Origin: Patagioenas fasciata
Taxonomy: Eukaryota > Chordata > Aves > Columbiformes > Columbidae
NCBI RefSeq assembly: GCF_037038585.1
Contig: NC_092524.1
Location: 43,467,001-43,531,000, forward strand
Length of the DNA: 64,000 nt
Direction of reading: 5' to 3'
Shown: positions 23,634-37,400 of the stretch, one piece after another
Position numbering within the stretch: position 1 is the stretch's first letter
Layout: every line of letters starts with the position of its first letter
Program-made: the position numbers and the translations under genes
The notes under the pieces: model-generated
Database searches by the model: none
What the model was told of the DNA's origin: nothing
Seen by the model: the letters and a program-made list of their open reading frames with translations, nothing else

Positions 23634-26600
23634 ATACATTCCCCTGCAAAGACCATTAATGTCAGTAGATGGTGCTATATACGTATTTTTATGAATACTT
23701 TTTGGCCGAGGTTTACCCAATCAATATAATTTCCTTTGTGTTTGAGTGTGGTAACACTGGAAACCTAGAAGCCACAGAATTTGAGAGATGTTTGGCTTTT
23801 ATCAGGAAATCACTGCAGAGATCTAAAGGCTTTCCACTACTTGGCATCATGTCATATAGTACTACCTGTGCTGTATGACTAATGGAGTGATTAAATGAAT
23901 GCAAGGGCTTGGTGTATTGAGGTGCCGTAGTTCTTATATTTCATTAGCTGATAAGTATTTTTTTAAAAGTATGCAGAGCTATTCTTCATGCACTTTTCTC
24001 TTTTGAGAAGTCTCTTGACTTCCCTCTCTAAACCTAATTACTCTCAGTTTCCTTCAAACAAGCTCGTGTATTGTTCATGTGGAGCTCAAATACAACATCT
24101 TGCAGACAAACTGGTCATTAGGACCAGCTTTTCTGTGTCTCAGTGCCAAATTGATTCCTCCTTTCTTTTCATCTTTGAGATGAAAATATTATATTACCTT
24201 ACATACATCCTTTAAATTTTCTCTAGTGCTGGTAACTGAAACTGTATTAAGGAACCATATCATTAAAGCTATATTGCAAGACTTCTTTGTGGCAGAGCAG
24301 AAAATTACGTTTAAGAAAGACAAATCAATATTTACCTTTTATTTCTGTGGAAAAGTAGAGCTTGTAAGTGTAATGTTTTCGGAAGATTAAGGTTGAAGGA
24401 GAGTAAGGCTTCAAAATCTTCTTATAAAACCAGCCTAAAGAGCTCAGATAGCAATAGAGGCTTTTAACCTGTTATGGAGATAGATCACTTTTCAGCAAAA
24501 AATGGCTATCAAACCAATCATATTCCTTTAGGGACACAAAGAAGATGTAGGATTAAAATAACAGAGAGGGAAAATATACATAATACTCTAGAGAAGAAAG
24601 CAAAATATAGCTTAGTACAGTATGTGCCTAGTAACTTACAGACACTCTGAAGAACAATAATTTCCATCAGAAAAAAAATATCTGTATCTCAGTGTGGAAC
24701 AGATTTCTGTGAATTCCAAAGCATAATGGGGCCATATGCAAATAATAAGGATGTGTGGGTTTCTATTCAGACTGCAGGCATCCTGAAAAGGCTCACTCGG
24801 CAGTTTTAAAAATCCTGGCCTTCTTGTGCCAGATGCTGACTATACATATGCATATACATTGTAATGCAATTCAGCACACTTCTTCCCTGGGAAAAATTGG
24901 AATTTTTCTTTTTGTCTTTTAAAATTCATTTACATGGCATTAGAGGCACATTCTGTCTTTGTCTGCCATGAATGACTTAATGCCTTTATAGAGCTATACC
25001 TATGCAGAAAGTTGAACTATCTGAAACCTCATTTTTCACCAATGCCATGAACTAATGCCAAGAAGCTGTACAGGGAAGAATATATCATCCAATGAACAGA
25101 TGTAAAAATAACTTAATCGGAGCTCTGAACCTTTTAAAGGATTTTTCTTTTTTGGATTGCATTCTGTTATTAACCTAATCACCATATTCTATAACAGATT
25201 GTAGACAAACATTACTCTACACAAATACTTCATTGCAAATGGTTACAGGAGGAGGCTACATCTCCCGTAGCTCCCATAGGATTGTCTAGGAAAGAGCCTA
25301 TAAAGAAGTTTTCTCCTTCCCTGGCACACAGGGATGCGTAGAAATGTTTATTAATAAAATCACAAGCTGATCAGTGTTTCAGCTGCCTACTCTGGATTTA
25401 AAGCCATTGAACTTGTCTCTTTTCCTGAACTCTAGTCCCTTCTTTTTAAAACCAGCAGAAACATGGTATGCTCCGAAGGGTATTCTGAGGGAATCCTTTT
25501 TCCTTACTTTCCACAATTCTAAATGTGTCTTTAAGACAAAACCAACATTTCTGGCCTCACCTTTGCTCCAGACTAAGGGTTTTACTTGCACCAAGTACTG
25601 GCACTTTTAAAAAATTTATTTATTATTGTAACATAATTTGTTATTATAACAGAAACAGAAAAATCTTTTTGTTGACACCACAGCTGAAACCAGGGAGATT
25701 CTCTCCCCACATTGCTTCTCAGGTTTTTAATTTTAGAGCTGCCTGGTATAATCCCTGGGTTGTAGAGGGCAATAGGAATGCTTTGGGATACCAGCCTCAT
25801 AGCAGAGTCTTAACTCTATCAATCAGTAACTGCAATGATAAGAGCATTATGAGAGACTTCTCCAAAGCAGTTTCATTACTCTTTTCGCATCAGATGTTGA
25901 TGAGTCTGAGGTAAAAATACCAGAAGGCCATTTACAGTAGGGCTTTCATCGGGGCTAGCGCTGATGATTCTTATCAGGTCTAGGGAATAGTAAAAAAGTC
26001 AGAAAAAAACCCTCAGTATAAATAAGACCTTGTCGATGAAAATGTGACCAAGAAGGATAAAAAGCAGATTTGCTAACACTGACCTCATCCACGTCATTCC
26101 TCAAAGGCCAGCTCTGCCCCAGCAGGGCAGCACCATGTAGGGCAGACAAAGCAGCTTTTGTCATGTCTTGTCACTGGTACAATAATGGGTATCAGGCAGG
26201 ACCGCACAATGCTGCTTGTTTTGCCAGAACAGACTGAATGACACTTTCTGCCTAACTCAGTAGATACCTACTGCTGGGGCCTATCAGTCATTGTTCTTTG
26301 TCTTTTGCTCCCTGTTACCTGATTTCCTTTTATCCTAATACTCTTTCTTTTTGTTTGTTTGCTTTTCAATTATTTTTCCCTTTTTTTTTTTTTTAATATT
26401 TACCATTTTTCCTTCCTAATCTCTCATTCCTCTTCCAACCTGTCTCTTTCTTTCTCTTTGTTAGACCACACTGTTCCGTGCCCCAGTTCCCTTTGGTCTT
26501 GCCTGACGGCAACTGTCCTCTCGAACTCATCACAAAATGACACCTCTCCCCTCACTCCCAAGCCTTCAGGTCCTCTTTGTTATCAGTCCCAGCTCATTCC

Positions 26601-27262
26601 ATTGATTGCCTCTCTCAATCTTACATTCAGTCTTCTCTTCTCCTAATGTGCTCCTCACTGGCTACTTGCTCACTTGAATTTCCTTTTTGCCATCTTTCAT
26701 GTCTGGCAGGTGGCCACACTCTTCTGAGTTCTCCCCTGAAAATGCTGGAATGTCTCCTAGCATGTCCTATGAATGCCAGTAGTATTAGAGCATCACTTGC
26801 AGCATGAGACAATGTGATGACCACTAACCTAGTCTGCCTGAGGCAACATTCACAAGTTTGCCAAACAATAATGAGGTATCCTTTGTCTTCCTACACATAT
26901 CAAGTGAGCCTTACCTGACTCGCATCCTGAAGACTCTCTGACCAAAGGGGTCTCATTCAAAATGATCAGAGAAAAGCCAAGAAAACAAACAAACACATTA
27001 TTTCTGCTATGTGTTTACCACAGAAAAAGCTGAGTTTGATAGATTCCATCAACCAACATTAAAATTACAATCAGCTGCGGCAATTTAATGGCATGGGGCA
27101 GCTCTTCAAATATGATGATGTCTGACTCAAAACCCAAGCTGCTTCCATCTCCAGGTGAATCTGTTGTGACACTCGTTGCAGCACAGCTGCATGGGAGCAG
27201 CCACCGTAAGACACATCCTATGTTTCATTCGCAGTCTGAAATGCCTGCTTGCCAGTGGCCAG

Positions 27263-27300
27263 CAAAAACAAAAAAAAAAAAAAAAAGAAAGAAAAAAAAA
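27263..27300 (+). repeat. A-rich tract
   Basis: A long run of A with occasional C and G (around 27266-27300). No gene-like or SINE-like body was recognised 5' of it. Confidence 0.8.
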
Positions 27301-27780
27301 CTATGCTGCATCCAGATATGTTCCTTTCTATATAGTATCTTCAGAGTGAGAGGCCTTAGGACTGACTTGAGGGGCAGTCAGAAGCAAAAAAAAAAAAATC
27401 GGGCCACGTAGACAGTGGCTGGCCAAGCGTATCGCCATCTTTGTTCTCTCTTCCTGACTTAACAGCTATGGAGATGCAGATGCTTGTTTAATTTTAAATT
27501 GGGTTGGACAGACAATTGCAATGAAAGGGATGGGTTAAGATGCAGCTGCATGGAGCACTCACTGTTAGACTTTACTGCAGTTCTACTTCCAGCTGTCTGC
27601 TTTTGAGTTACCATCTCCTTGAGATAGCTTGACTTGACTGATGGTGCTCACTGCAAAACAGCCAAGATGTGCAGAGCCATCATATAATAGCTGCACTGAA
27701 TAACTGATTCTGACAGTGTGACCGCCAGCACTTGAGCTGCAGCCCATGCTTCCAGGCAGGCCAGTTCTGTTCACACCACC

Positions 27781-27814
27781 TGGTTCGTCATACCATGTGG
27801 TTCATCATACCATC
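27781..27814. repeat. 17-bp tandem duplication
   Basis: TGGTTCGTCATACCATG is followed directly by TGGTTCATCATACCATC, a two-copy tandem repeat with two differences. Confidence 0.85.
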
Positions 27815-28737
27815 CCTCTGGATCTGGAGATACTGAATGTGGAACAACCATAGAGGGCAGTTTGGATTAAGTCCATCAAAGGCAATGCTGCTGCTGGAGT
27901 GGAAGTCACACTTGCCTCTGTGCTTCTGCTGTCCCAGCGCTCCCTCAGCACAGCCCCATGGACAGGCAGATGAGGGAACTGACCCCATTTACCTGCTTTT
28001 CTTGCAGGATCATTTTCTAGCTGGCTCATTTGAGTCAGCACAATAGGAACATACGGAGAGTATGAAGAGTAACACCCTGCTTTTCAGCAGCAGTGCAGTT
28101 TTAGATTGGCCCAAACCAATAAGGAAACCTCTTGTGGCATTATTAATGGATTCTTTCAACCTGCACTTCAGCAAAGATGAGCCCACGGGTACATTACAAT
28201 AAAGCACCCTGCTGTGAAAATACAGTAGGCACACCAGGAAAAATTCATGTGGCTCCTGCTATGGTGTTTCAGAGTAGTATGGTGGTTTTCACTGATGGAC
28301 AGGATGTGCCTGGTGGCAAACACACTGAGCCTGTCTTGGCACAAACGCAGCTGGGATGGCTTGCATCGGAACAGAGGTCTGCACAAAGCATGCCTGGCTA
28401 CAGATTAAAAAAGCACTTGTGTATCAGCCTCTAGGCAGCACAGTTTTATGATGTTGCCCAGGCCAGGCTGTAATCTGGAATGAAGGCTAATGGAATAGCA
28501 TTTGGATCTCCATTAGCACTTTATTGAGTTGCAACAGTGCCTCAGTCAAGGCAGAGCTAACATGATAGTATGAGAGGTTATATATTTGTAGGCAGAAATT
28601 AGAACTGTCATTCTGTATTTGAGAGCAAACAAGCCTTGTGTTGCAATGTGGGGAACTGAAGTGTTCGGTATTTGAGACACTGACCTGTACTGCATGTGGT
28701 CAGAAACAGGGATACTTGTAACATTCATGAGCAGGTT

Positions 28738-28797
28738 CAGGATCAGGTCTTCAGAGAAGACTTGAGCACTGTTACAGGATCAGGTCTTCAGAGAAGA
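28738..28797. repeat. 23-bp direct repeat, 37-bp period
   Basis: CAGGATCAGGTCTTCAGAGA plus AGA occurs identically at 28738-28760 and 28775-28797. Perfect identity suggests a young duplication. Confidence 0.9.
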
Positions 28798-31559
28798 ATC
28801 AAACAGTATTACATATGTGTTTTGTCCCAGCTGGTCCATGTATGGTGGAGGGGAAAAAGGAAAGCACTGGTGCTTTGGCTTTGTTCTTTTCTTTTTCTAC
28901 ACCCATGCCTTTTGACTTAAGGTTTTTAGCATCTGAATGGGCTAATCTGATGGTGAACAGGTGAACCAGCCTCACTGAGAGTTTTACACATGCCCAAAGT
29001 TAATGCTGGGCCACATGGGTGGATCTGCAAAAGGGAACTCAGCAATGGAAACCAGCCTAGGAAATGCTTCCAGTTCTCCCAATGGGATCAAACTCTCTCC
29101 TTTCCAAGGTACAGAAACAAATCCCGCATATTAGTTTGGGTTTGGGCAGGTCAGCTGTTCTATTGTAACAGTTATGTTCAGATTGCTGTGACATGTAGGG
29201 CCAAATCCTGCTGATGGATGGAATAACACAGGCACCAAAATTTCTTCTATTGGGGCAGTGTTTGACTCCATGCAAAAGGCAGAGGGTTCAGTGTCCTGCT
29301 CACTGCTGCTGAGTTCCCAGGCCTCCCTGTTAGCTCTCTGCCCTTGTGGCAGACACTGTGCAAGTTCACACAGCAGTACATACCAGAAGTGGAACAGGGA
29401 GCTGTGCTTCAGGACTGGTGAAACAACCTCGTCCAGGCCAGGGAAAAAAAGGGAGTAAGTTCAGACCCTCCCTTGGAGTGGGTTTCTTGCACTTTGTGCA
29501 CTAGGGCTGTTAAGGATAGTTTTGGCACTGAAAGTATAAAGACCTGCAGAATGGAGCTACAAAAGAAACACAGACTCTTACTAATCTTTATTTTTCATAA
29601 TTACTTCAGGGAGATTACCCACATGAACAAAAGAGTCAGGAATGCACCTCCTTCTACTCAGCTCTTCTGCTCTTGCAATTCAATGTTTTTCCATTAAAGT
29701 CAATGGAGCTTGGCTGATTACGTGAAGTCAAGATCATTATGTACAATTTATTGGCTCTAGCCACTTGATAATATGCTACAATGGGAAATCTTTTACCTCT
29801 GCTTCTTTTATAAAACACAAAGGACCCATACAGTTTCAGATAATTGTATTTTGCTCTAGTCCCACTTTCTCAAAAAAAAATTCCTTTTGTTATTTCTCTC
29901 TTGAGGGGGTAGCTATGACTAAGTGGCTGAACAAAACCTTCAGATTTACCAAACCTGCAATGCAGCTCATTTCCTACCATTTAAGGCAATGCTATTCTCG
30001 GAATTCGCACTTTGAAATCTCCCCTCCCGGAGAATCAGTGCTTTAGGACAAAGGTAGGCACCACTGTAAAGCCCAGTTGTAAATGCACCAAATAAAGGTT
30101 TTAGGTTAAATTTTGCCTTTCACATCTCATAGAAAAAAAGAGTTTCTTTGCTGTATTTCTTATTTTACATCTCCATATAATCGCCCACTGTAGCACTGAA
30201 GACCAAGGAGTTCCAGTATTACACTCTGGCAATGGTTTCCCCCTCCAGTCTGGGCTGACCTTTCCTAGCTCTGGACTTCATGTAATCATGTCTCCCAGTC
30301 ATACAGTCACAAAATCTGCTGCGAGCCACCAACAAGTAAGACTTTTGTTTAATCATGACTACTTTATTTTAGAATGTACGTTAATTTCTGCTCCATAAAA
30401 CACCTCACTGTGTTGTAGTGGTGCAATACTGGATCAAATCCTGCAAGCACAACAGAACTGAGCTATACCAAGTTGGTACTTGTGGGACAAATTTATGGGA
30501 AAGGACAGCAAAAAGTGTCATCCTGGTGATTCATTAGGTGATGCTTTTTCCTCTCCAGCGATTCTGAACCAATGCTCAAGGTGCACAGGGCTCTGACTTC
30601 CACATGAATCATAAAATGTTTTGGCTGCTTGAGATGTGATTGTGTGTGATACACTTGATCTTTGTGATGAGTTAAAGCGAGTAACAAGAGCAAGTAAGGT
30701 TCAGTCAGGTTCAATAAGGCTCTTTGTTAAATCTACACATTTTGAGCTCAAGTCCCTTCCTAGCATTCTAGCAATTCTCCTAACACCCTCCTATTTGGGT
30801 CACCTGCAGTTCACATCTGCTTCTGAATCTAAACCACATCAATGCTGAAATGTATTTTAAGGGTGTGCAACGTCAGAGTTCAGTCTGAAGTGCTGCCAGC
30901 TATTGATTCATGTTGGGCAAAGAGGCTGTCACGTAGGGCTCTGCAGTGAGGCAACAGCATGCCCCAGAGCTGAAAGTTGGCTAAATGATGCTTACAGAAC
31001 CTGTGCATGCCACCCACAATAAAGTTTGTAGTTGTTTCATTTGCTTCATATTTCCCTCTTTTGTACATTTCTGAGACACTGTTTTATAATGATTAGTAGA
31101 ATATTAGAAAAACACTTAATTTGTTCTAATTCTTAGCATTCTTATTTTGAATGAAGTAGCAAATATTTGGGGTGAATTTATTAAAAATAAAAGTGATATC
31201 CTATCTCTTAATATTAATTTTTAGATATATTCAAGAAATTGAATGAGTGAACTAGGCAGCTGCCAAAGCATGTACATCTGAGCTGAATAACGATCAGGAT
31301 TTTATGACACATTTGGAAGGAAAACGTAATAAAAGATAAAGAGGCACATGAAATGGGATAAAAATAGCCACTCATCATTGATAAATTATTCTAGAGTTGT
31401 TTGATATATTTGTTTGATAAAATGATTACCTGTTCTTTACACAGACAGACACTAGATCTAATCATGCTGGACTGCTGAATGTATTTTGTATAATGTTAAT
31501 TAAGATGAAAATCAAGGCTAACATATGAACTGTAAAGTATATAAGAAACTGACTGAAGA

Positions 31560-32310
31560 GGAGTGTTCTGTCAGGAGAAAGGGCAATTATTAATGGAGTT
31601 TCCTAGATTCACTCTGGGAACAATCTTATTTAATCTTTCATTAATGACCTTGGCACAAAAAATAGGAAGTAAATGAGCTAATGAAATCTGCTGACAACAT
31701 AAAACTGGAAGGTACTGCTGATACAGAAGAGGACTGAAGTATCATGCAGGAAGATATTAATGACCTTGAGGGAGGCAGTAGCAGAAATAGGATGGAATTT
31801 CATAGAGAATAATATGTGACAATCTTAGGGGCCAAAAGAAATTTCTATAAGCATGAGGAAAGAGCAGAGGAGGAGAAAGAAGTAGGTGTACCAGTCACAT
31901 GATATATATCGGACTTTTTAATGGAAGAAGACATAGGAGAAAGCAATGCATTAATATCTTCATAACATGTAGTGATTAGGCCTAGACAAACATGTTCAGG
32001 AAAGCTAGATCCAAACTGGAACAGGTACCAAGAGGTGCTGCTAGGGCAATTAAAGGGATGAAGAAGACTATCTTACTGGAAATATCTTGGTGTAAACAAA
32101 TACAACATCACATCAGGAGATTAAAAAAGGGAAAGGGAAGACTACTCAAAGAACAATACAAGTACAAAATAAAATGTCCAATAATATATTTAGGCTGGAA
32201 TTAAAATAAGGCTTCAAAACATCAAAGGAGGCTTCTGGAACATCATTTCCATCATAGTAGTAGAAAGACATTAACTAATTTTAAGGTGAACTTCTTAAGT
32301 TGTGGGGGGA
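31560..32310 (+). mobile_element. Old CR1-like LINE fragment (3' part of ORF2)
   Basis: The stretch follows the 3' part of CR1 ORF2: TCATTAATGACCTTGGCAC, then GCTAATGAAATCTGCTGACA near 31,680, where the codons correspond to the FADD-TKL reverse-transcriptase motif. Around 32,000 the translation gives SKLEQV and GAARAIKGM, matching the KLEQVQRRATRxIRGM block near the CR1 ORF2 end. Many frame breaks and substitutions show it is ancient, probably predating modern bird orders. Both boundaries are approximate. Confidence 0.75.
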
Positions 32311-33875
32311 GGCTATATGGTTTCATGGCTGGCAATAGCAAGTGGTTGGAATGAAAGCCTCATCAGGTAGCACCAGGTTCTCCATTCCCTGTCAGCTGGA
32401 TTTGCATAGAAGAATAATGTGCAAACTTTCACATGCAGAGCATGGAGTCCTGACCTGTGCCACATCTGCTTACTGTGTATTTGGAGCTCTGTGATCACAT
32501 TTAAAGCACCTTTACTTCACTGAGCCAGTGAGGAGACCCAGACAGGAGAGCCCAGCTTCTGCCTTGCAAATGAGCCTTGATGTCAATGCTGTATTCTGAG
32601 CTTAAAGTCACAAAAATGACGTGATCTTCTGTGCACATACAGAACACAAGGAGGCAGTACATGGGTGCTGATCCAGAAAGGTCATCATAGCTATAAATGG
32701 CCACATGATAAAACAACAGCATTTATAATTGCATTTCATGCATTTAAAAAGTGGGTGCTATTAGGTTAAATTAATAATACATATTTAAAATAACCTTTTG
32801 TTTAAAAGAATCACAGCTGCCTTTCTTGTTTATATTGCGATTCATCACATTTCTGTCTGGACTGTTTTATCTTTGTTGCCTAAAGATACAAATCTACTAT
32901 GTGTGCTCTGAAATACACATAGTGCTGGTAAAATATTTCTGTTCATTTCCTGTACACCCAGAGCATTCTCCTGCTGTCATTAACATCACACTATACTGTT
33001 CTAATGGTACCAGATACTAATGAACTTGTAATACGCATTTCTAACTTCCACTGATTTTAATGGAGCTACCCCTGATTATGCCTGGATTACATCAGTCCTG
33101 ATGAAAAAGAAAAAACAAACAACTGACTTCATATATACTTAGCACATGCGTGCAGCAGTTGAATTCCACATACACATCAAGTGAGCTATTCTGCATATGT
33201 CTTGTTTTCTAACTGGTCCATAGTAAATGCGTAATTTACCTTTCCACTCAAAACACCTCTAGCTACAATTCACCTGGAATGCTAACAGAAAGCAGAAGTT
33301 GAGCAAAGTTTGTCTCACCAGCTAAATGAACAAGGCAAAACCCAAACTCTTTAGAAGTGTTGGCCCTTGGATATTCAAAGCTGTGTGACGTGCTGTACAT
33401 GCAGCATGCTTGCCTACACCCTTAGGAATACGATGGCATGGCAGGACTCCCAGTCTTTGCAAAGCTTGTAGTCAGGACTTCAGAATCTGAGAAATTCAGT
33501 TAGTTCTTATCACAGGTCTTCATGGGGGAAGGGTGGCCAGAACACTGTTAAAAGGAATGAGGAGAGGAAGCAAGAGCTGGAGTCAGGCATGCACATCTGA
33601 TGTAGTGTAACTCCAAGTTTCACTTTAAGTTAAACATTAAAATGCCTTTACATGTCTTGTGTGGTACTATCAGCAGCTGAGATTTGATGGACCGAATTTC
33701 ACCACTGCTGCATATATGTACCGGAGTCAGAGTGCTAAAGAATATGCAGTTTAATGTATGTACCTGACAAGAAGCTCAGATGCAAGTGATCATTGGCCTT
33801 TCCAGATTTTAGCCCAAGATTTGCCAGCAGAGACATGTATGACTATGTCAGTCATTCACTCTCCACCAGAGACCC

Positions 33876-34469
33876 TGTCATTGTTTGACCTCAGCCGGCA
33901 ACTAAGCACCATGTAGCTGCTCACTCACTCCCCACCAGTGGGATGGGGAGAGAATTGGAAGAGTAAAAGATGATAAAACTTGTGGGTTGAGATAAAGGCA
34001 GCTTAACAGGGAAAGCAAAAGCCACACGCACAAGCAAAGCAGAACAAGGAATTCATTCACCACTTCCCACGGGCAGACAGGTGTTCAGCCAGCTCCAGGA
34101 CAGTAGGGATCCATCAGGCACAGTGGTTACTTGGGAATACAAATGTCATCACTCTGAATGTCCCCATATCCTCCTTCTTCCCCCAGCTTTGTATGCTGAA
34201 CACAAGATCACATGGTGTGGAATATCCCTGTAGTCAGTTGACATCAGCTGTCCTAGCCTTGTCTCCTCCCAGCTTCTTGTGCAGCCCCAGCCTATTCACT
34301 GGTGGGCTGGTGTGAGGAGCAGCAAAGGCCTTGGCTCTGTGTAAGCACTGCTCAGCAATAGCTAAAACATCCCTATGTTATCAACACTGTTTGCAGCACA
34401 AATCCAAAACGTTGCTCCATACTAGCTGTTGTGAAGAAAAATAACTCTACCCCAGCCAAAACCAGCAGA
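33876..34469 (-). mobile_element. Solo LTR 2, avian endogenous retrovirus
   Basis: Same family and orientation as the LTR in SNX6 intron 6. The plus strand starts TGTCATTGTTTGACCTCAGC, continues GCCGGCAACTAAGCACC, and its other end carries the reverse of the family start (AACTCTACCCCAGCC). A 5-bp duplication GACCC flanks it (33871-33875 and 34470-34474). Its length of about 594 bp is near full size for the family. There is no internal retroviral sequence; it is a decayed solo LTR between SNX6 and CFL2. Confidence 0.87.
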
Positions 34470-37400
34470 GACCCAAACATCCAATGCTTCTGATCTATGT
34501 GAAACATGTTGTGACAGTATGTATCTGCTGTGTAATATGCAGACAGAGAAGTTCCAATTCTTCCTAGAAGAGCTGGACTTACTGTACAAGATGAATGTAA
34601 TCCAATAGCTTGGCATTGCCTGGAAATGCACAGGAGCACGGTGGCTGCCGTGAACACAAAGAAAGTTTGGCTCCTCCACAGACACCCTGCATACCATATA
34701 CTAAACTGCCAAGACCGAGGCAAGTCTCAGAAACATCTCAAATATTTCAGGCATCATGCCTTCCTAAACAAGGAAAAAAAAATAACCTTTCCAAAATAAG
34801 TGAGAAGTGTAGATTCCTAAATTCACTGCTTGGTCAGGAAGGCACCAGTATTAAAGAGGGGGAGCCTTCAGCCCAGCGCCTGCAGGGATCCCCGTGTCAT
34901 TGGATGACTTCATTATGCTGTCAAACAGCACCCTCAGATGGCCCTACTTCATATATCTTCATCAGACTTTTTTTCTTTTTAAGATCAGGGAAAGGAACTA
35001 AATCCTCACTGTAATGCTGTCGGTTTCTGGTGCTTGTAACTGCAGGGAAAAGCCCAAGGAGATGAATAAGCATAATACAAGATTGCAGAAAAGGAAGCAG
35101 ATGAAAATGCTTAAAAGGTATTATATTAATGTAACTTCTGATTATATAAATGGCTACTTCATGATTTATTGAACCTTTTTTTATTTTTGAACGTGTAGGT
35201 TTGTAATATGGCCTTTAATCCTTGCAGCAGTTTTCGATACATTTTATAATACTGAGATTTTCTTGATTTGACTATGAAACAGTGCATTTGACTATGATCC
35301 AATGAGCCATGCAATTAACTTTCAGGATTCTATGTTGATACACAGTTTATTTCACACTATTTCTACAGCTTCAGTTTTCAATAGACCATAAATTCAGGCA
35401 TCCATAACATCTCCCCACACTGTAAGTACTTACCACTTTTGTGGAAGTTAACAGCTGAAAACAGATGCTTTAATGATTGTGAAAAATGAAAGTTCAGGCC
35501 TCTGGCACCACGGAAAGCACAAAATCACCCAATATGGCAATTTCCCATCTAAATGGTGGAGCCTGGATCTCAGAGTTAAATCCTGTGGACGGAATGAAAC
35601 TGTTCAAACAGCTCGAGAGATTATTTCAAACTGTTTGCCACTCTAGTAAACTGTAGCCAAGTTTACTCTTTGAACAATTTCTTCATAAGGTTATGTATTT
35701 TTAACAAGAGGAACTGGTAAATGCATCAAAAGTGTTGTGGTTCTTTGTTTGGTGTGTTGTTTTGTTTTCTTGGTTGTGCATGTTTATGATACAGACTAAA
35801 GCACACTGCTAATGTGAGGAGAACCCGAGCTACCAGGGAGCGAAAAGGGTGGTGATGAGCAGAGGTGAAACTGAGGTAACTGAGATAAATAGGAGGATTA
35901 AAGAAGCAGGTGTGCAATTTCTGCATGTAGGCAGAGGCAGGGAAGATGCTTTGGAGGAGAAGGGATGCGGAAAGCCAGTCAAAGGGAGGAGAAAGGCTCA
36001 GCTTTGTCATTTGCATCCTTGAGAAGGCAAAGACACAGCAGGATGCTTATACCTGTTCAAAGGGAACAAAATGTTACTGCCCATGAAAATGACAAATTAT
36101 GATCTGAGAATATTTTTTATTCCTTTTGCATACAGCGCGACTTGGAACTTGACTGCCGTTAAACGCATTTAATGTCAGTGATAACAGATACTATGTCACC
36201 ACAACGCCCTTTCTATGCACCCTTTCATACTGTGCCCCACAGATGGAAAAGCAAGCCTCATAACTTTATAGCAATTCCCCAAAATAGATTAAGTGAACTG
36301 GTTGCTTCTATAACCTTCACTTTAACTTTCAGCCCCGTAAAAGACGTTGAAGGATTACATTTCCACTAGTTCTGAACCATCTTCTGAAAAACATGTGAAA
36401 ACACTGAAACATTCGTCGTAAGTGTAAATATTCTATTCTAAATTTTACCAAAGTAAAATTATTGCAGATGTATCAAAAAGTAGTCATAACATTCATCTCT
36501 CTAATGCTGGTGCAAGATTGATGAGATGGTCTATGATTATTTCAGGATTAAGCACTACAATAATAATCTCATTCCCACCGAGTGCTCCTAAATACTCTCA
36601 GTAAACCCATTCATCCCTTTTCCTTAACTGTGATCCCATCCCCGTAGCAAGAAATAGCTCCATAAAATTGGGTCAAGCAAACAGTTTACTCTTTTCTACA
36701 GTAACTGTATATTTTATATACATAATAGCTCCTTCCTTTGGTAACAATTTAATCCAATCTGTATTAGACTGAAACATGATGCAGTGTGGGGAAAGTGAGA
36801 ACACCAAAACCAAGTAACGAAGAAAACAGAAAGAACTTCATGGGCAACTTACAACATAAAAAACGTGCTAGCAGAGAAAAATATAAGCTTAAAAAAATTA
36901 TTATTTTTTCCCCAAAATATGCCCTTTGGTAATTAAAGGTTTTCATCTCATAGCTCAAAAACATGTGCATGTTCATATTAATATTGTAAAATGACTTAGA
37001 AAAATTGTATGTTCTTGTCCGTTAACCACTGAATGTGATCCAAATGCTATTTTAAGAAGAAATTGAGAGGATCTGTATTTGCACACAATGCAAGATGCTG
37101 ATGGAAAGAGAAACAACTAATAACTCTTCTCATCTTCCCACAGTTTGCTATTAGAGTAGAAACAGTGATTATTAACACAATTTCTAAAAAAAATTAAAAA
37201 AAAAAAAAGAGGTAAAAGCAGGAAATTCTGTAAATATCTAGACAAATAATACTTAAAGCACATATATGAAAATAAGTTATTCCATTTCATAGATATTAGT
37301 TAGTAAACCTTTGGAAAAATCTTATCCTCACCATTTTCCAAAGAAAACAGCTGATAAATTAAAGTAAGATTCTGAATTACCATTTATGTTAAATATATTT

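Noticed and set aside
34373-34723. 116-codon minus-strand frame overlapping the second LTR
   Set aside because: It begins in unique DNA and runs into the solo LTR; LTRs are non-coding.
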